Of a stretch of 64,000 bases of DNA, positions 1-11,201 are shown one piece after another. The notes beneath the pieces were generated by a model, which did not search any database, had not been told where the DNA came from, and was given only the letters and a program-made list of their open reading frames with translations. The translations under genes and the position numbers were made by a program. Positions within the stretch are counted from its first letter, which is position 1. Each line of letters begins with the position of its first letter. Where the stretch lies: the NCBI GenBank assembly GCA_004794655.1, contig SMMW01000080.1:341501-405500 (forward strand), given 5' to 3'. Origin of the DNA: Marisa cornuarietis. Its lineage: Eukaryota > Mollusca > Gastropoda > Architaenioglossa > Ampullariidae.

Positions 1-837
1 CGTCATTCGCACTGGAATCTCGAGGGAGAAGGTTGTAGCAGAGATCTGTTCAAGGCTGTTCAGATTCTCCGCTGAGAGTTAGTCTTTGGAATCAGGCTAC
101 CTAAGCACAACCAACTCCAGAGGTGCGTTAAGGACCAACTCTTGTCACAGAGGGCACAGCGTTCATCTCCAGTGGCTGTTTGGCCGCAGACAACAGAGGC
201 AGAAGCTGGTAGATAAGCGTTGGTCCCTCATTAGGCGCGGTTGAGCTCTGATCGCAGTCGGGCCTTGAGGAAGAGACACGTGGTACCACGCGGCGGTGCC
301 AGAGTCTCGGTGGTCCAGGAAGAGGTCGCAACGATAGACGATGTCACAGCAACGGATTCCTGGACATCAAGAACATCGGAGGGCCCTCCACGTGGAAAGA
401 GACAGTCGTGTGTAGAGATAAGTGGCGAATATGTGTGTGTGTGTGTGTGTGTGTGTCAGACGAGTGTAATGCGCTGTGTGTAGTAGTTAAGGTAGTTACT
501 CACGGTATCTGGATTAGAAGTAGAGATTATATCGGTTCACCTAGAGAGCGAGCTAACGTTAAAATTTGCAGTATTGTATCTTTAATGAGTAAATTGTCAA
601 ACTCTCGATTATTAATAATTGTCTTATTACACTAAATTGCCTTGTGTTCTTCTTGGGGACGTGCACTGGGGGCTCGGAGTCATTTGAATCTTTATTAGCA
701 ATTCAGAGAGAGTGTGCACGTACACGTAAATGTCGGCGTGAGTTGGTCGAGGTGTCGAGAGTGTGATTAGCCCGAGGCGACGGCAATCGCAACCTTTGAC
801 CATCTTTGCGTGCTCATTCACCGGAGTTCACGACACC
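1..837. other. Window start, no gene recognised
   Basis: No reading frame here resembles a known protein. Positions 432-456 are a (TG)n microsatellite, which creates artificial Cys-Val repeat frames. The stretch just before 838 does not match the fuller copy of the LINE that follows, so it is probably older flanking DNA. Confidence 0.5.
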
Positions 838-1693
838 CATCACCTGTGCTTAGAGAACATCATGCGTAAGATCCTCCACCACCACCACCACCACCACCAC
901 CACCACCACACTTCCATTTCCATCGGCGAAAGGCCGATTTGCAACCTTCGCTTTGCAGACGACACACACCTGTTTGCAGGTACTAACAAAGAGACTCCAT
1001 GATCTTACCAGCAGACTGTCAGACAGCGTGAACGCATATAAAATGGAGACCAGCACTGATAAGAGCAAAGTTATAATCGTTGGCAACCGCAAAATAGAGA
1101 TCTACATTAACGGGGTACTTCTCGAAAAGGAAAGCAGCTTTAATTACCTGGGATCCACCCTCTCCAAGGACGACAGCTCCACGACAGACATCTGCATCAG
1201 GATCGCAACGGCAGCAGTAGCAATGGCGAGGCTGGACATGGTCTGGTACAGCTATAACATAAGTTTATTATAATAACAATCTGTACACATTACTTGTAGT
1301 ATCGATCCTGCTCTATAGATGTGAACCGTGAACTCTGCTTGCCGATACGACGAGGTGAATCCAGGTTGCTGCGGATCTCGTACAAGGAACACAAGACAAA
1401 TGACATTTGTGCGACACCTGAAGCCTCCACTTGCAACAGTCAAGCGATGTAAGCTGGTCTAGTTTGTCCATGTGACCTGGCACGACACCTGGTTGAAGAC
1501 TATCGCCCAAGGTACCTTGGTTGGTGGTCAGTGCCACGGTGGACAAATGAAGAACTGGCATACAAACATTCGAGACTGGACTGGTCGTTTTGTGCAGGAC
1601 TTGTTCATTATCGTCCACAACAGGCGGGCCCTGTCAGCTGCCGCGTCTATCCATCTGCCTCCCCCAACGACAGGTACCAGGGACGAATGAAGG
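838..1693 (+). pseudogene. RTE-like LINE remnant, copy 1 (reverse transcriptase C-terminal part)
   Basis: Decayed 3' part of a non-LTR retrotransposon. Reading across frames gives LRFADD (RT motif C) near 945-962, then a segment containing KMETSTDKSKVII and FNYLGSTLSKDDSS up to about 1255, then remnants of the C-terminal region to about 1690. The same order of motifs is much better preserved in the copy at 16360-17665. Frames change at about 1000 and after 1260, so no functional product is expected. The RTE assignment follows from the RT sequence style (SISIGGRPICNLRFADDIDLLAG and YLGATLSKD in the better copy) and is an inference. The 5' half, including the endonuclease, is absent, as is usual for 5'-truncated LINE insertions. 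Confidence 0.75.
875..910 (+). repeat. (CCA)n microsatellite inside LINE copy 1
   Basis: A pure CCA/CAC run replaces the short HDHHTS-coding segment found at the same place in the LINE copy at 16.5 kb. It reads as a run of histidines in the LINE frame and seems to have expanded from pre-existing His codons. Confidence 0.85.
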
Positions 1694-2525
1694 AATACTT
1701 CAGAATTTTGCAGTAGGGATCAATTTACTGAAAAGGCTATAACCCTATTAAGAACGTGTATTATTATTTAATAGTGTATGATATGAGATGGATACCTTAA
1801 CTATGTCGTAGGTTAGGGAAATAATAAGACATTCACGATATATTTATTATTTATTAGTGGTGGATGACATGACCCTGTATTTTCAAACAGAGCAGTTAAA
1901 TTATGTTTTATATTATCTTTTCCTCTCTCTACAAACATGCGCAGAGAACACAATTCATTCATGTAACGTGTACGGCGACCTTTATTATTTGTAGTATTAG
2001 AAGTATTAAATCGCCTGGAGTAGATGTCACAGCAAAATTGTGCACGGGGAAAAGGAGACAACATAGAACTTTACTATTCTGAACAGTTGTGGTCTTGTCA
2101 TAATGATGTTCTGTTACTTCGAAGTTGAAAGTCTTCACTGTCGTCGTTAGTGCTGCATGCCGAACACTAACAAATGCCTTCTTTATGCCTATGAGGAAAT
2201 GGTAGAAAGCCTATTTGTTTTCAAGGTACTCCTCGTTATTTTTCGTAGGTTGAAGATCTTGGTATTGCTGCAGTTCCCTCTGAAATTTCACTGTTCTTCT
2301 GAAATAAATGATCTCTTCTGTTTGTTGTTTTTATCTTTTCAGTCAGATTTTCAACATTTCGTTTCTTGGGCGATATATGAGATTGATTGGGGTTTTTTGT
2401 GGGGTGGGGGGGAAGATATGTCACAACGGTGTAAGTATTTCTCTGTTTTCGGACTTTGTTGCAAATTGTTGTACAGATCTTGAATATTGCTTTTCCTGGA
2501 GAGGTTTTGCTGGGATGTTGTCGAT
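1694..2525. other. Intergenic, nothing recognised
   Basis: AT-rich DNA between the LINE remnant and the left 144-bp repeat. Frames of about 100 codons occur (2157-2483, 2308-2595) but show no family features. Part of it could belong to the Tx1-like element if that element starts earlier than proposed here. Confidence 0.4.
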
Positions 2526-2669
2526 TACAGGTAGCTTCCATTTTTTGTCTCTTCTTCACAATGAATGGGGTAGTTACTTTTTGTTCAAAGAATAGGGTGG
2601 TTATTGTCTTTATTTTTGTAGGAGAACGTTCAGTACCTCGGTGCCTCCTTTAGCTTTCTGAATATAAAA
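2526..2669 (+). repeat. Left copy of a 144-bp perfect direct repeat flanking the Tx1-like LINE
   Basis: Runs from TACAGGTAGCTTCC to CTGAATATAAAA and matches 9558-9701 with no difference or gap that I can see; the offset is 7032 at both ends. The two copies bracket the LINE, so they behave like an unusually long target-site duplication. Confidence 0.85.
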
Positions 2670-3159
2670 CCTAGTCCAGTATCCAACGTTGGAGGATTCC
2701 ACTTTTTCCGTTTCTATAGTTTCCTGATTGGTGGGAACTCACCCTTATTTATTGCATGTGAAGAATCATACTGTTTGATATGGTTTTCTAGTATTATTCC
2801 TGAGGTGAGCGATGGTCATGCCGGAAGAAGGTCGCGTGTGTGACTTCGTCTGGTAAAAAAATGTGTGTTTTAGGCCCAAAGTGAATGTTTAGCCTTTAAA
2901 TGTCCAAGGTAAATATAATTTACGGAGACCTACTATCTTTCAGAATGGAATGGACTTAAAATCTCATCATTTGGTCTAACCATAGTGGGATTTATTAAGA
3001 GATTCGGAACATGTCTGCAACAAAGGAAGGTGAAGTAGTCAGAGCTGTGTACGAGCTGTGCAACTGCTGATCGGTAGTCACGAAGAAACTGTGTTGGACG
3101 ACCGCGCGAATGGACTGTGTGTGTTGGTGATGTTTCCTTTCATCATTTGGAAATGAACA

Positions 3160-4392
3160 ATGGCACCGAAAAAAAACAAGAAAAAACAAAATTCTAGTAC
3201 GGAGGAAAGTTTATTTAATACTCCTCATGAACTTGGAGAGACAGATACAAGAAAAGCAAGCCTGGCAGAAAGATCGGAAAGTATGTCAACAAAAAGTAGA
3301 CCGTCACAGTCATGTGACAGACAGACTCTCTTAACACACGCCTTCTCAGTTCCTGGAGTGTCTAATAATCAGATAGTTGAGAAACTGGAAAATCTACAGA
3401 AGACAACAGAAACAATGAAGCAGCAAATGGAGGACTGCCATCATGCACTAGTTAAAAAAATTGACGATAAAGTAGAGATGTTGGCGAGCGCTCTCTTCGA
3501 CCTCAAAAAAGAAAATGAAATGTTAAAGACAACGGTGGATTCTCTTCAAAAACAAACAGAAGAATTAAGAGAGGAGATTGACAGAATAACACGACTCTCA
3601 GGGGAGCAGAAAGAAGAAAACAATCTGTTACAACAATACTCTCGGAGAGAATCCATAAGGATTCTCGGAATACCAGAAGACCATAGAAACGAAACAGCAG
3701 AAGAGTGCGAGAGGAAAGTACTCTATGTCATCCAGTCAAGACTTGGTCTGTCGGACATTGACACCAATAAAATCTCAGCATTACACCGAGTAGGCAGGTT
3801 ACTCACAGACAGACCGAGGCCAAGACCGGTGATAGTGAGGTTCATCTCTCGGAAAGACAGAGACAGAGTGCTAAAAGCAAGAAGCGGTCTCAAGGGGTCA
3901 GGCATGGCTATCACCGAGGACCTCACTAACCTAAACGTGCAGAGACTCAATCGCTTAAAGCAACACGAAGGTGTCCTCGATGCATGGTCGGCGGCTGGCG
4001 GTAAGCTGTTCGTGAAGCTGCTTGATCTTTCTGTGCGGGAGATCAGAGGCGGCAACGTCGGTCACATCGACCAGATGATGATAGGAATGAGCCACGACAA
4101 AATAGCTCAGAAGCATCGGGAAGAAAGGGAGAAGAAAAGGCAACAGCGTCCAGTAAGAACATCTCAACAACAACAGCCAACACACGGGAAAAAAACTCAC
4201 TGTGCGTCTTCTATCTCCATCTTTGAGCCAACCTCCCACTCTACACCGTCAGTAACAACACCACCACTGGATCCTGCGGCCTGCACGTTCCATCCATCGC
4301 AAGTGCAAGACGTCCCACAACTAAATGCAACAAAGGACTCGCTACAAGTACTAAATCAAGACACTCAGCAGTTGGCAAAAGATGTCAGTTGA
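3160..4392 (+). CDS. LINE ORF1 protein (L1 ORF1p / transposase_22-like), 410 aa
   Basis: RNA-binding chaperone of the LINE, expected to coat element RNA and form the ribonucleoprotein used in target-primed reverse transcription. Residues 1-50 are basic and Ser/Thr-rich, starting MAPKKNKKKQ. Residues about 85-160 form a heptad-rich coiled coil (QQMEDCHHALVKKIDDKVEM onward), which in this family drives trimerisation. Residues about 165-285 match the RRM-like and C-terminal domains of L1 ORF1p (YSRRESIRILGIPED, then LHRVGRL and PVIVRFISRKDRDRVL). The tail from about 310 is Gln/Ser/Pro-rich. The frame is fully open, unlike ORF2. The ATG at 3160 lies in a good context (acaATGG) and the basic N-terminus fits the family. 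Codon use is A-rich, as in L1 elements. Confidence 0.9.
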   Translation: MAPKKNKKKQNSSTEESLFNTPHELGETDTRKASLAERSESMSTKSRPSQSCDRQTLLTHAFSVPGVSNNQIVEKLENLQKTTETMKQQMEDCHHALVKKIDDKVEMLASALFDLKKENEMLKTTVDSLQKQTEELREEIDRITRLSGEQKEENNLLQQYSRRESIRILGIPEDHRNETAEECERKVLYVIQSRLGLSDIDTNKISALHRVGRLLTDRPRPRPVIVRFISRKDRDRVLKARSGLKGSGMAITEDLTNLNVQRLNRLKQHEGVLDAWSAAGGKLFVKLLDLSVREIRGGNVGHIDQMMIGMSHDKIAQKHREEREKKRQQRPVRTSQQQQPTHGKKTHCASSISIFEPTSHSTPSVTTPPLDPAACTFHPSQVQDVPQLNATKDSLQVLNQDTQQLAKDVS

Positions 4393-5113
4393 CAGTTGAC
4401 GAACATCACCTAGTGGAAAATTTAATAGTGTGACTTCGCTGTGTTTCTGTGCCACTGTGTTTCTGTGCCCACTTTCCTCAGTGGCAAAATTCGCGGACTA
4501 TTTATAGCAATCTACCCTCATATCACTACTACTATTAGCGGGTAAGTGTGTTCTTTGTGTGTGTGTATGTGTGCACTACATAACTCAGATTAAGCTGTTT
4601 CCTGTTCTTAGTAACAGTAGGGTAGCAAGTGAGGCACGTGAAAGCTCTTTATTTATATATATAGGTTTGCTTGTTTTTGTGTGCGTTTTTTTTTTTTTTA
4701 ATTTTTAATTTTTAATTTTTTTATTTTATTTATTTATTTATTTTTTTTATTATATTATATTATTATTTTTTCTTTTAATGGAATGCATAGCGAAGCCCTT
4801 TTATAATACAGAATGACATGTTTTCCTATGCTTAGGTCCCCTCAAAGCAAGTATAGAAATATTGGCTATGTTAGAAAAAGTTGTTTTTTTTAAATAATTA
4901 AAAATGTATAGGCCTCCGTCGCTGAATATCGCCCATGGCAAAATATGCCAGTTTCCCTTTTTGTCTTTTACCCCCATTTATGTCTTTTTTTTTTTTTCTC
5001 CCAGTCTCCCTTTTTGTTTTTACCTGCATTTATGTCTTTGCTTTTTTTTTCCCCCTTTCTGTACTGTGCGTACTACTGTCCACATATGCTAGGATTGATT
5101 TTGCCTTTTAAAC
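4393..5113 (+). other. Spacer between LINE ORF1 and ORF2
   Basis: A 721-bp non-coding stretch with long T and A/T homopolymer runs (4687-4770, 4988-5000, 5042-5050). L1-type elements usually have a much shorter gap. Internal initiation of ORF2 or later insertion of low-complexity DNA are both possible. Confidence 0.6.
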
Positions 5114-8100
5114 ATGACTAGTATTAAGATTTGCTCTGGATTGAACATAGCTACATTGAATGTTAATGGCCTAAATGACATGGGTAAAAGAAGAGATGTA
5201 TTTGACTTTCTTAGACAGCAGAACTATAGTATTTATTTTTTACAAGAAACTCATCTTACCGAAAAAATGGAAAAATTTGTTCGAGCAGCCTGGGGTTTTG
5301 ACGTGTGGTTGGCGGGGAATAGTTCCAATCAAAATGGTGTGGCAGTATTGCTTAATAATAACTTTGAATACAAACTACATAATGTTATAAGAGATCCAAA
5401 TGGGTGTTTTCTTATCCTGGATATTGAATTTTTAAATAAACACCTGACACTAGCAAACTTATATGGGCCTAGTAGTGGAGACAAACCTGAATTCTTTGAT
5501 CATGTTTTTGCCCAGATTGAGACAATAGGAAATGATTATGTCATAGCTGCTGGAGATTGGAACTGCCCACTAAATAGACAACTAGATGTTAGGAATTATA
5601 CCAGCAACAACAGCCGGCCCCGTACTCGCAAGAGAATTACAGACGCCATGGTAAAATTAGATCTTGTAGATATATGGAGGGAATTATATCCAGATAAACG
5701 GGCCTATACTTGGCGCAAATTTAACACTTGGAAACAAGGTCGTCTAGATTATTTCTTAATTTCCACCGAACTATACAACATAGTAGCTGGATGCTCCATT
5801 AATCCAGGATATAGAACAGACCACTCTTTAGTTTTATTAACATTGACAAAACAACAGTTCATACGACATAAACCTTTTTGGAAATTTAATAACTCTTTGT
5901 TAAAAGACAAGAATTTTATAGAGTTAATTAAAAATGTAATATTAGAGGTAAAAAGACAGTATGCCCTTCCAGTGTACAACTTTGAGAAAATTGGAGAAAT
6001 ACCACTGGAAGAAATCAAGTTTATTATTTCTGACCAGCTTTTCCTTGAGACCCTGTTAATGGAGATTAGGGGCAAAACTATCTCATATGCATCATTCAGG
6101 AAGAAGAAATGAGAACAGAACAACAACTGTTAAGTAATATAGCAAGTTTGGAAAACAAAGCCTCGGAATCTAATTTAACTGAAATTGAAAACTTAAGAAA
6201 TGAGTTGCAAGAACTAAGAAACAAAAGGATGGAAGGTGTGGCTGTGAGATCCAGAGTAAAATGGGTCCTAGAAGGAGAAAAAACTACCAAGTATTTTTGC
6301 AATATGGAGAATAGAAACTTTGTGAATAAATCCATGGGATACTTGGATAAGGGAAATGGTAATATTATTATAGATCAGGATGAAATCCTAAGGGAGGTCC
6401 AACACTTTTATGAAGAACTGTATAAATTCCGACCAGTAGACAATGTGAAACTATGTAGCCTGCTATACGATGTCCCCATGTTAACCATTGAGAACTCAGA
6501 ATCTTTGGAGGGCCCTATTACATTGCAGGAGGCGGGTTCAGCACTAAAGAATATGAAAAACAACAAAAGCCCTGGCCCAGATGGTTTTACTGTTGAATTC
6601 TTTAAATTTTTTTTTTTTGGACATTGGAACCTTTCTTGTAAGGTCATATAATGAAGGCTTTGAAAAAGGTCAGTTATCAGTCTCGCAAAGGCAAGGCATA
6701 ATTACTTGTTTACCCAAAGATCAGAAACCAAAACAGTTTATTCAAAATTGGAGGCCAATTTCTCTGTTGAATGTAGCCTACAAGATTGCATCAGCATGTA
6801 TTGCTAAACGATTGCAACATGTGCTACCTTTGGTTATTGACGAATGTCAGAGAGGATTTATGAAAGGTAGATATATGGGAGACAATATTCGGATGATCTA
6901 TGATGTACTTTACACAAGTTAACAAGATCCCTGGACTACTGCTAACTGTAGACTTTGAGAAAGCGTTCGATTCTGTGTCCTGGTCATTTATTGAAAGATC
7001 TCTCAAGTTGTTTGGCTTCCCAGAGTCTATCATAAAATGGTTTGTCACACTGTATAATAATACATCCTCCTGTATATATTTTAACGGGCAATACTCAGGT
7101 TGGTTTGGCTTAAAAAGAGGCTGCAGGCAAGGGGATCCAATTTCACCTTATTTATACTTAATCTGTGCTGAGGTACTGTCACTAATGATAAGGAAAAATA
7201 ATAGTATAAAGGGAATAAAGTTAAAGGAGGAAGAAGTGCTATTGGCTTTGTTCGCAGATGATACTACGTGTTTTGTAGATGGTAGTGAAAAATCTTTTAA
7301 TGAAGCGGTTAACACGCTAGATAAATTTGCCGACATCTCAGGATTAAAAGTTAACAATGACAAGACTCAAGTAGCTTGGATAGGTAGTATGAAAAATAGC
7401 CATATTAAATATATGAGAGACAGGAATTTCCAGTGGGACCCGGGAATCTTTAAAATTCTGGGTATTAAATTCTCTGTAAACATGGAGGAAATTGTTACTT
7501 TAAATTTTACGGACAAAATACAGGAAATGGAAAGAACCCTACAATGTTGGGAAAAGAGGTATTTAACACCCCTGGGGAAAATAACAGTAGTGAAATCCCT
7601 AGTAGTAGCTAAAATAGTTCACCTGTTAACTACCTTACCTGATCCCCCCCTGGAAGTGATACAAAGAATTGATAAGAAATTATTTTCCTTTGTTTGGAAT
7701 GGAAAACCTGCAAAAATCAAAAGAGCGGTAAGTTGTAAACCATATCGGGAAGGAGGACTAAAAATGTTAGATCTTAACTCTTTCATAGCCACACTCAAAA
7801 TTAGCTGGCTAAGACGGCTGAAACTTAAAAATGGGAGTCTTACGAGCTTGATGTCAACTATTTCTCCTGAAATAGTGAAACTTGATTCTTATGGTAATGA
7901 ATATGCCTATTTGGCATTGAAAAAAATTCAGAATCCATTCTGTCAAGATGTGATGAGGCATTATAAAAAGTTTATTAGCAAATGTATTCCAACATGCAGT
8001 GAGGAATTTCTAGGGGAACCCATCCACTTTAATGGTAATATTATTAGAGACAGAAAAGTTATATATATTAAGAAATGGATGGATGCAAAAGTCATAAAAA

Positions 8101-8917
8101 TAGGGGACCTCACTAATGTCAATGGTACATTTCTGAATCTTGATGAATTCTATGTTAAGTACCCTGCCTTAATTAGCACAGACTCCTTAACCTACATGGG
8201 TTTGATACAATCTATAAAACAATATCAAACCAAATGTAATTGTCAGTTAGTCTCTAAGAATGAACATGTTAATAGGGGATGGGCTATTATTAGAAAAGGA
8301 AATAAGGAGGTTTCAAAAATTATCCTAGGCAATAAAACGTATCCAACTGCACTTAGAAAATGGGAGGCTGAATTTAAGGACTGTGACTGGGCTGATATAT
8401 TTCAAAAGCCCTTCTATACCACTATGGATACCCAATTGAGATGGTTTCAGCTACGACTTTTACACCGGATCTTACCCACAAACTCTTTTCTTTTTAAATG
8501 TAAGCTCATTACATCTCCTTCTTGTTGTTTTTGTAAACAAGACAGAGAAACCATTGAACATACATTCTGGCATTGTCCACTAAGCAAAACCTTTTGGGAC
8601 CAACTGTGGAATATGTTAAATAACCAGAATTATTTAGAAGAAATCCAGCTATGTAAAGAAATGGTGTTGTTTGGCGTTGGTAAAACTGGGAGGTTGACAA
8701 AGCTTTGAACTTTATTATTCTCCTAGCAAAATTTTTTATTTATAAATGCAGATGCCTGAAGGCAATACCAACAGTGGATAAGTTTAGGCCCTTTTTAAAG
8801 TCACGATATATTGTAGAGCAATATGCAGCATTTATTAATAACACGCAAATATCCTTTTGGAGTCAGTGGCTCCCATTTAGCCATGCGACTCTAAACGACA
8901 ACACTATCTGTAATTAG
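5114..8917 (+). pseudogene. LINE ORF2 (endonuclease + reverse transcriptase), four frameshifts
   Basis: Encodes the enzyme that nicks target DNA and copies the LINE RNA. Frames in order: 5114-6112 apurinic-type endonuclease with LNVNGLND, the QETHL glutamate, AGDWNCPLN and the TDHS histidine; 6109-6651 linker and fingers (NNKSPGPDGFTVEFF); 6581-6922 RT (NWRPISLLNVAYKI, QRGFMKGR); 6900-8708 RT palm with TVDFEKAFDS (motif A), CRQGDPISPYLY (motif B) and LFADDTT (motif C), thumb, and a knuckle CCFCKQDRETIEHTFWHC; 8705-8917 C-terminal tail. Together about 1,270 codons, the usual size for L1/Tx1 ORF2. Breaks fall at about 6110, at a T12 run (6607-6618), at about 6910 and at about 8705, each one base. 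All catalytic motifs are present, so inactivation rests on the frameshifts alone. Sequencing or assembly error is a real alternative, especially at the T run. Confidence 0.88.
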
Positions 8918-9557
8918 GGTCTGTATTGTTGATTCAGTTATACTTGTTACATGGAAAATATTATGTTTTAGAAAGTGTAAACTGGTTAATGTTTTTAAGG
9001 AATTTGTGTTCAAACTCTGTTAACATCAGGTTTTTTGACACAAATGGTGTTGGATTGCTCTTTAGAAAAACTGTGTAAAAGCCTTGTATATAACTTGTTG
9101 GTTAAACATACTTTTATATCACTCACATAATCTCATCCTATGAACATGTGCATGGTCATAGATTTGACATTGAGTATGTTTAGGAGTGTGATAAATGTTG
9201 TCAGTAAGATATTTCTTCGCTGTTCTGGTTTCACTAAAACTGAGTTTGGCATTGCCTGTTCTCATAGTGGTTAGTATTACAGTTAATTCCTTGGTGGCAA
9301 GGGTGTTTATGTGTTAGAAATCATGTTACATGTCTCTTGTGATTCTTTAATAAATTGTCACTAAGTGTAGTCTAGTGCACAAAAAAAAAGTACTTGATTC
9401 TCCAGTGAATGTGGCATGAAACTGCTTAGACTTTTGAATGATGCAAGTATGGAACCGTGTGTTGCTATACCTGTCCACGTGTAATTTTGACACAGTGATC
9501 CCTTCTATTGACCAGCATGAGCAGACCAACTGGGACTCTTGTATTGTTATACAATAA

Positions 9558-9701
9558 TACAGGTAGCTTCCATTTTTTGTCTCTTCTTCACAATGAATGG
9601 GGTAGTTACTTTTTGTTCAAAGAATAGGGTGGTTATTGTCTTTATTTTTGTAGGAGAACGTTCAGTACCTCGGTGCCTCCTTTAGCTTTCTGAATATAAA
9701 A
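9558..9701 (+). repeat. Right copy of the 144-bp direct repeat
   Basis: Identical by eye to 2526-2669. Followed directly by an AT-only stretch with (ATA)n (about 9702-9746). Confidence 0.85.
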
Positions 9702-9747
9702 TAGTATCATAAAATAATAATAATAATAAAATAATATAAAATATAGT

Positions 9748-9995
9748 ATCTCCGCCGCCGTCGATGTGAGGCGGAGTTAGAGCACCTTCAGCACACCTTT
9801 TCTTGGATAGCTAATCAGGCTGATCTTTCGAAAGTTTTGGCACCGACTCACGTTCCTTTTCTTAGGCAGAGATAGTACCAATGACTACCTCTATTCTTTT
9901 AGCCACTGCTTGGTTGCCCAGATCTTCCGAAACAGGGTGGTAAGAGCCTCCACTAACTCTTCCTCGCCACCTTTAAGCAAATCCTCTGGCTAAGG
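9748..9995 (-). pseudogene. RTE-like LINE fragment (RT fingers)
   Basis: On the minus strand, from about 9990 downward, the frame reads GGEEELVEALTTLFRKIW, then SLVLSLPKKRNVSRCQNF, then KISLISYP: the fingers and early palm of an RTE-type reverse transcriptase (canonical pattern ALTTLCNKIW...LPKKG...NYRTISLIS). The same family lies on the minus strand at 18.1-19.4 kb. Interrupted by a stop near 9765. Short and non-functional. Confidence 0.7.
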
Positions 9996-11201
9996 CCATC
10001 ACGCGTCGGCGCACCCACGCACATACCCACGTAAATCATTAACCACCCGACCGCGTTTTCTTCCCATCCAAATGATTTAAACAATAACATGTTTGTGACA
10101 ATCGATTGCTTGCTTGTTCAGTAAAGAGAAACAAAAAGATCGCTAAAGTTACTGGTTACAGCGAAGGCTTTCATAGTTACCCTGAACAATAATCAAAATC
10201 CAATAAAAAAAGAAAACAAGCGCTCGACTGTCCTCTGATTACTAGGACAAAAAGCTTCGCACTTTCTTCTCATTATTCACCAGTAAGAACCCATCGAGTT
10301 GCATAATCAAAAAGAATTTAGAATTTTCATATTTATCGCGGGGTTGTTTGTATAGAATTTTAGTGTACACTAATGATTAAAGAAGACTGGAGTGCTATTA
10401 TAACATCAACATTTTTTTTTATAGAAAAAGAAGTGTTTCTACTCTGGTCCTAACAAGGCGAAGATAAAGGTTTAAGTACTGGATATTAAAATATTTTTCA
10501 CTAAAAAATAAATATTGATGTTATTGTCTTGTGCGTAGCTTCATTATACCGGTTTTTTCTTTCAGGCGTTTAAAGATTTCTTTCAAAAACAATGAGAAAT
10601 AGAAAAGCATGATAAAAAAGGCTGGATAATCAGGTATAGAGTGTGTCATTATATCTACAAAAATCCATTGGCACTGCATCCTAAATATATATATAAGTTC
10701 GCGAATCGCATTTTGATCGCTTGCTCTTTTTTCATCATAATATAGGTAGAAGTGATCCTGGATATAACCAAGCTACAAGATTGCCGACCCGAAGAGAAAG
10801 TCGTTCATATGCTGCAACGCGTTGGAAATTTGAGTTGTGGCTTTTGTATATCACAGTCACGTGAAACTAAATCAATATAAAATCTTTTAAAAGAAGTCAT
10901 GTTGGTAAAATAATTTTCATCTTTATGAGCATTAATCAGAAATATATCTTTTCATGTCGAGTAAATTTTTTTTTGACATTTCGGTACTGGAAATATGACA
11001 ATCAGTGCAGACAAAGGATTAACAGTTTAGGCTCACGAACGTAAGGAAACAAGAATACACTCTACAAATTTAGTAAAATTCTGAATAGCATTTCGACTAT
11101 GTTCTTTGTTGAGGACTCGCAACTGGTCACCGCTCTTTTTGTAGTTAACACAGTCCAAGCCCCATCTCTTCTACAAAAAGAAAAGAAACGAGATAGGTAA
11201 A
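9996..11201 (+). other. Upstream region of receptor 1, duplicated before receptor 2
   Basis: From about 10040 this 1.15 kb matches 19.69-20.85 kb over its length with small indels; shared landmarks include AAATGATTT, GGTTACA(G/T)CGAAGGCTTTC and GTGTGTCATTATATCTA. It therefore duplicated together with the receptor. The last 60 bases before the ATG also match (CAAGCC(C/T)CATC, CTTCTACAAA). It contains the candidate TATA element at 10686 and no other gene. Confidence 0.75.
10686..10697 (+). promoter_or_regulatory. Candidate TATA element of receptor 1
   Basis: TATATATATAAG about 510 bp before the ATG, conserved in position and context with the receptor 2 upstream region (20404-20420). The distance implies a long leader or a 5' UTR intron; CTTCTACAAAAAG at 11168-11180 could be its acceptor. 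Inference from conservation only. Confidence 0.35.

Larger units (their letters stand above)
2670..9557 (+). mobile_element. Tx1/L1-like non-LTR retrotransposon, nearly full length
   Basis: About 6.9 kb element: 5' leader (about 2670-3159), intact ORF1 (3160-4392), 721-bp spacer, ORF2 with endonuclease, reverse transcriptase and a C-terminal CCHC knuckle (5114-8917, broken by four frameshifts), then about 640 bp of 3' untranslated sequence. The two-ORF layout, the coiled-coil plus RNA-binding ORF1 and the apurinic-type endonuclease fit the L1/Tx1 group. It is flanked by the 144-bp direct repeats at 2526-2669 and 9558-9701. No clear poly-A tail is seen at the 3' boundary; an (ATA)-rich stretch lies beyond the right repeat instead. 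Element ends are inferred from those repeats. Confidence 0.85.

Noticed and set aside
408..635. Frames with Cys-Val repeats here and at 22253, 25585, 43247 and 59770
   Set aside because: Translations of (TG)n/(AC)n microsatellites; no conserved context.
763..1002. His-rich open frame and its Val-rich minus-strand partner
   Set aside because: Products of the (CCA)n expansion within a dead LINE, not a metal-binding protein.
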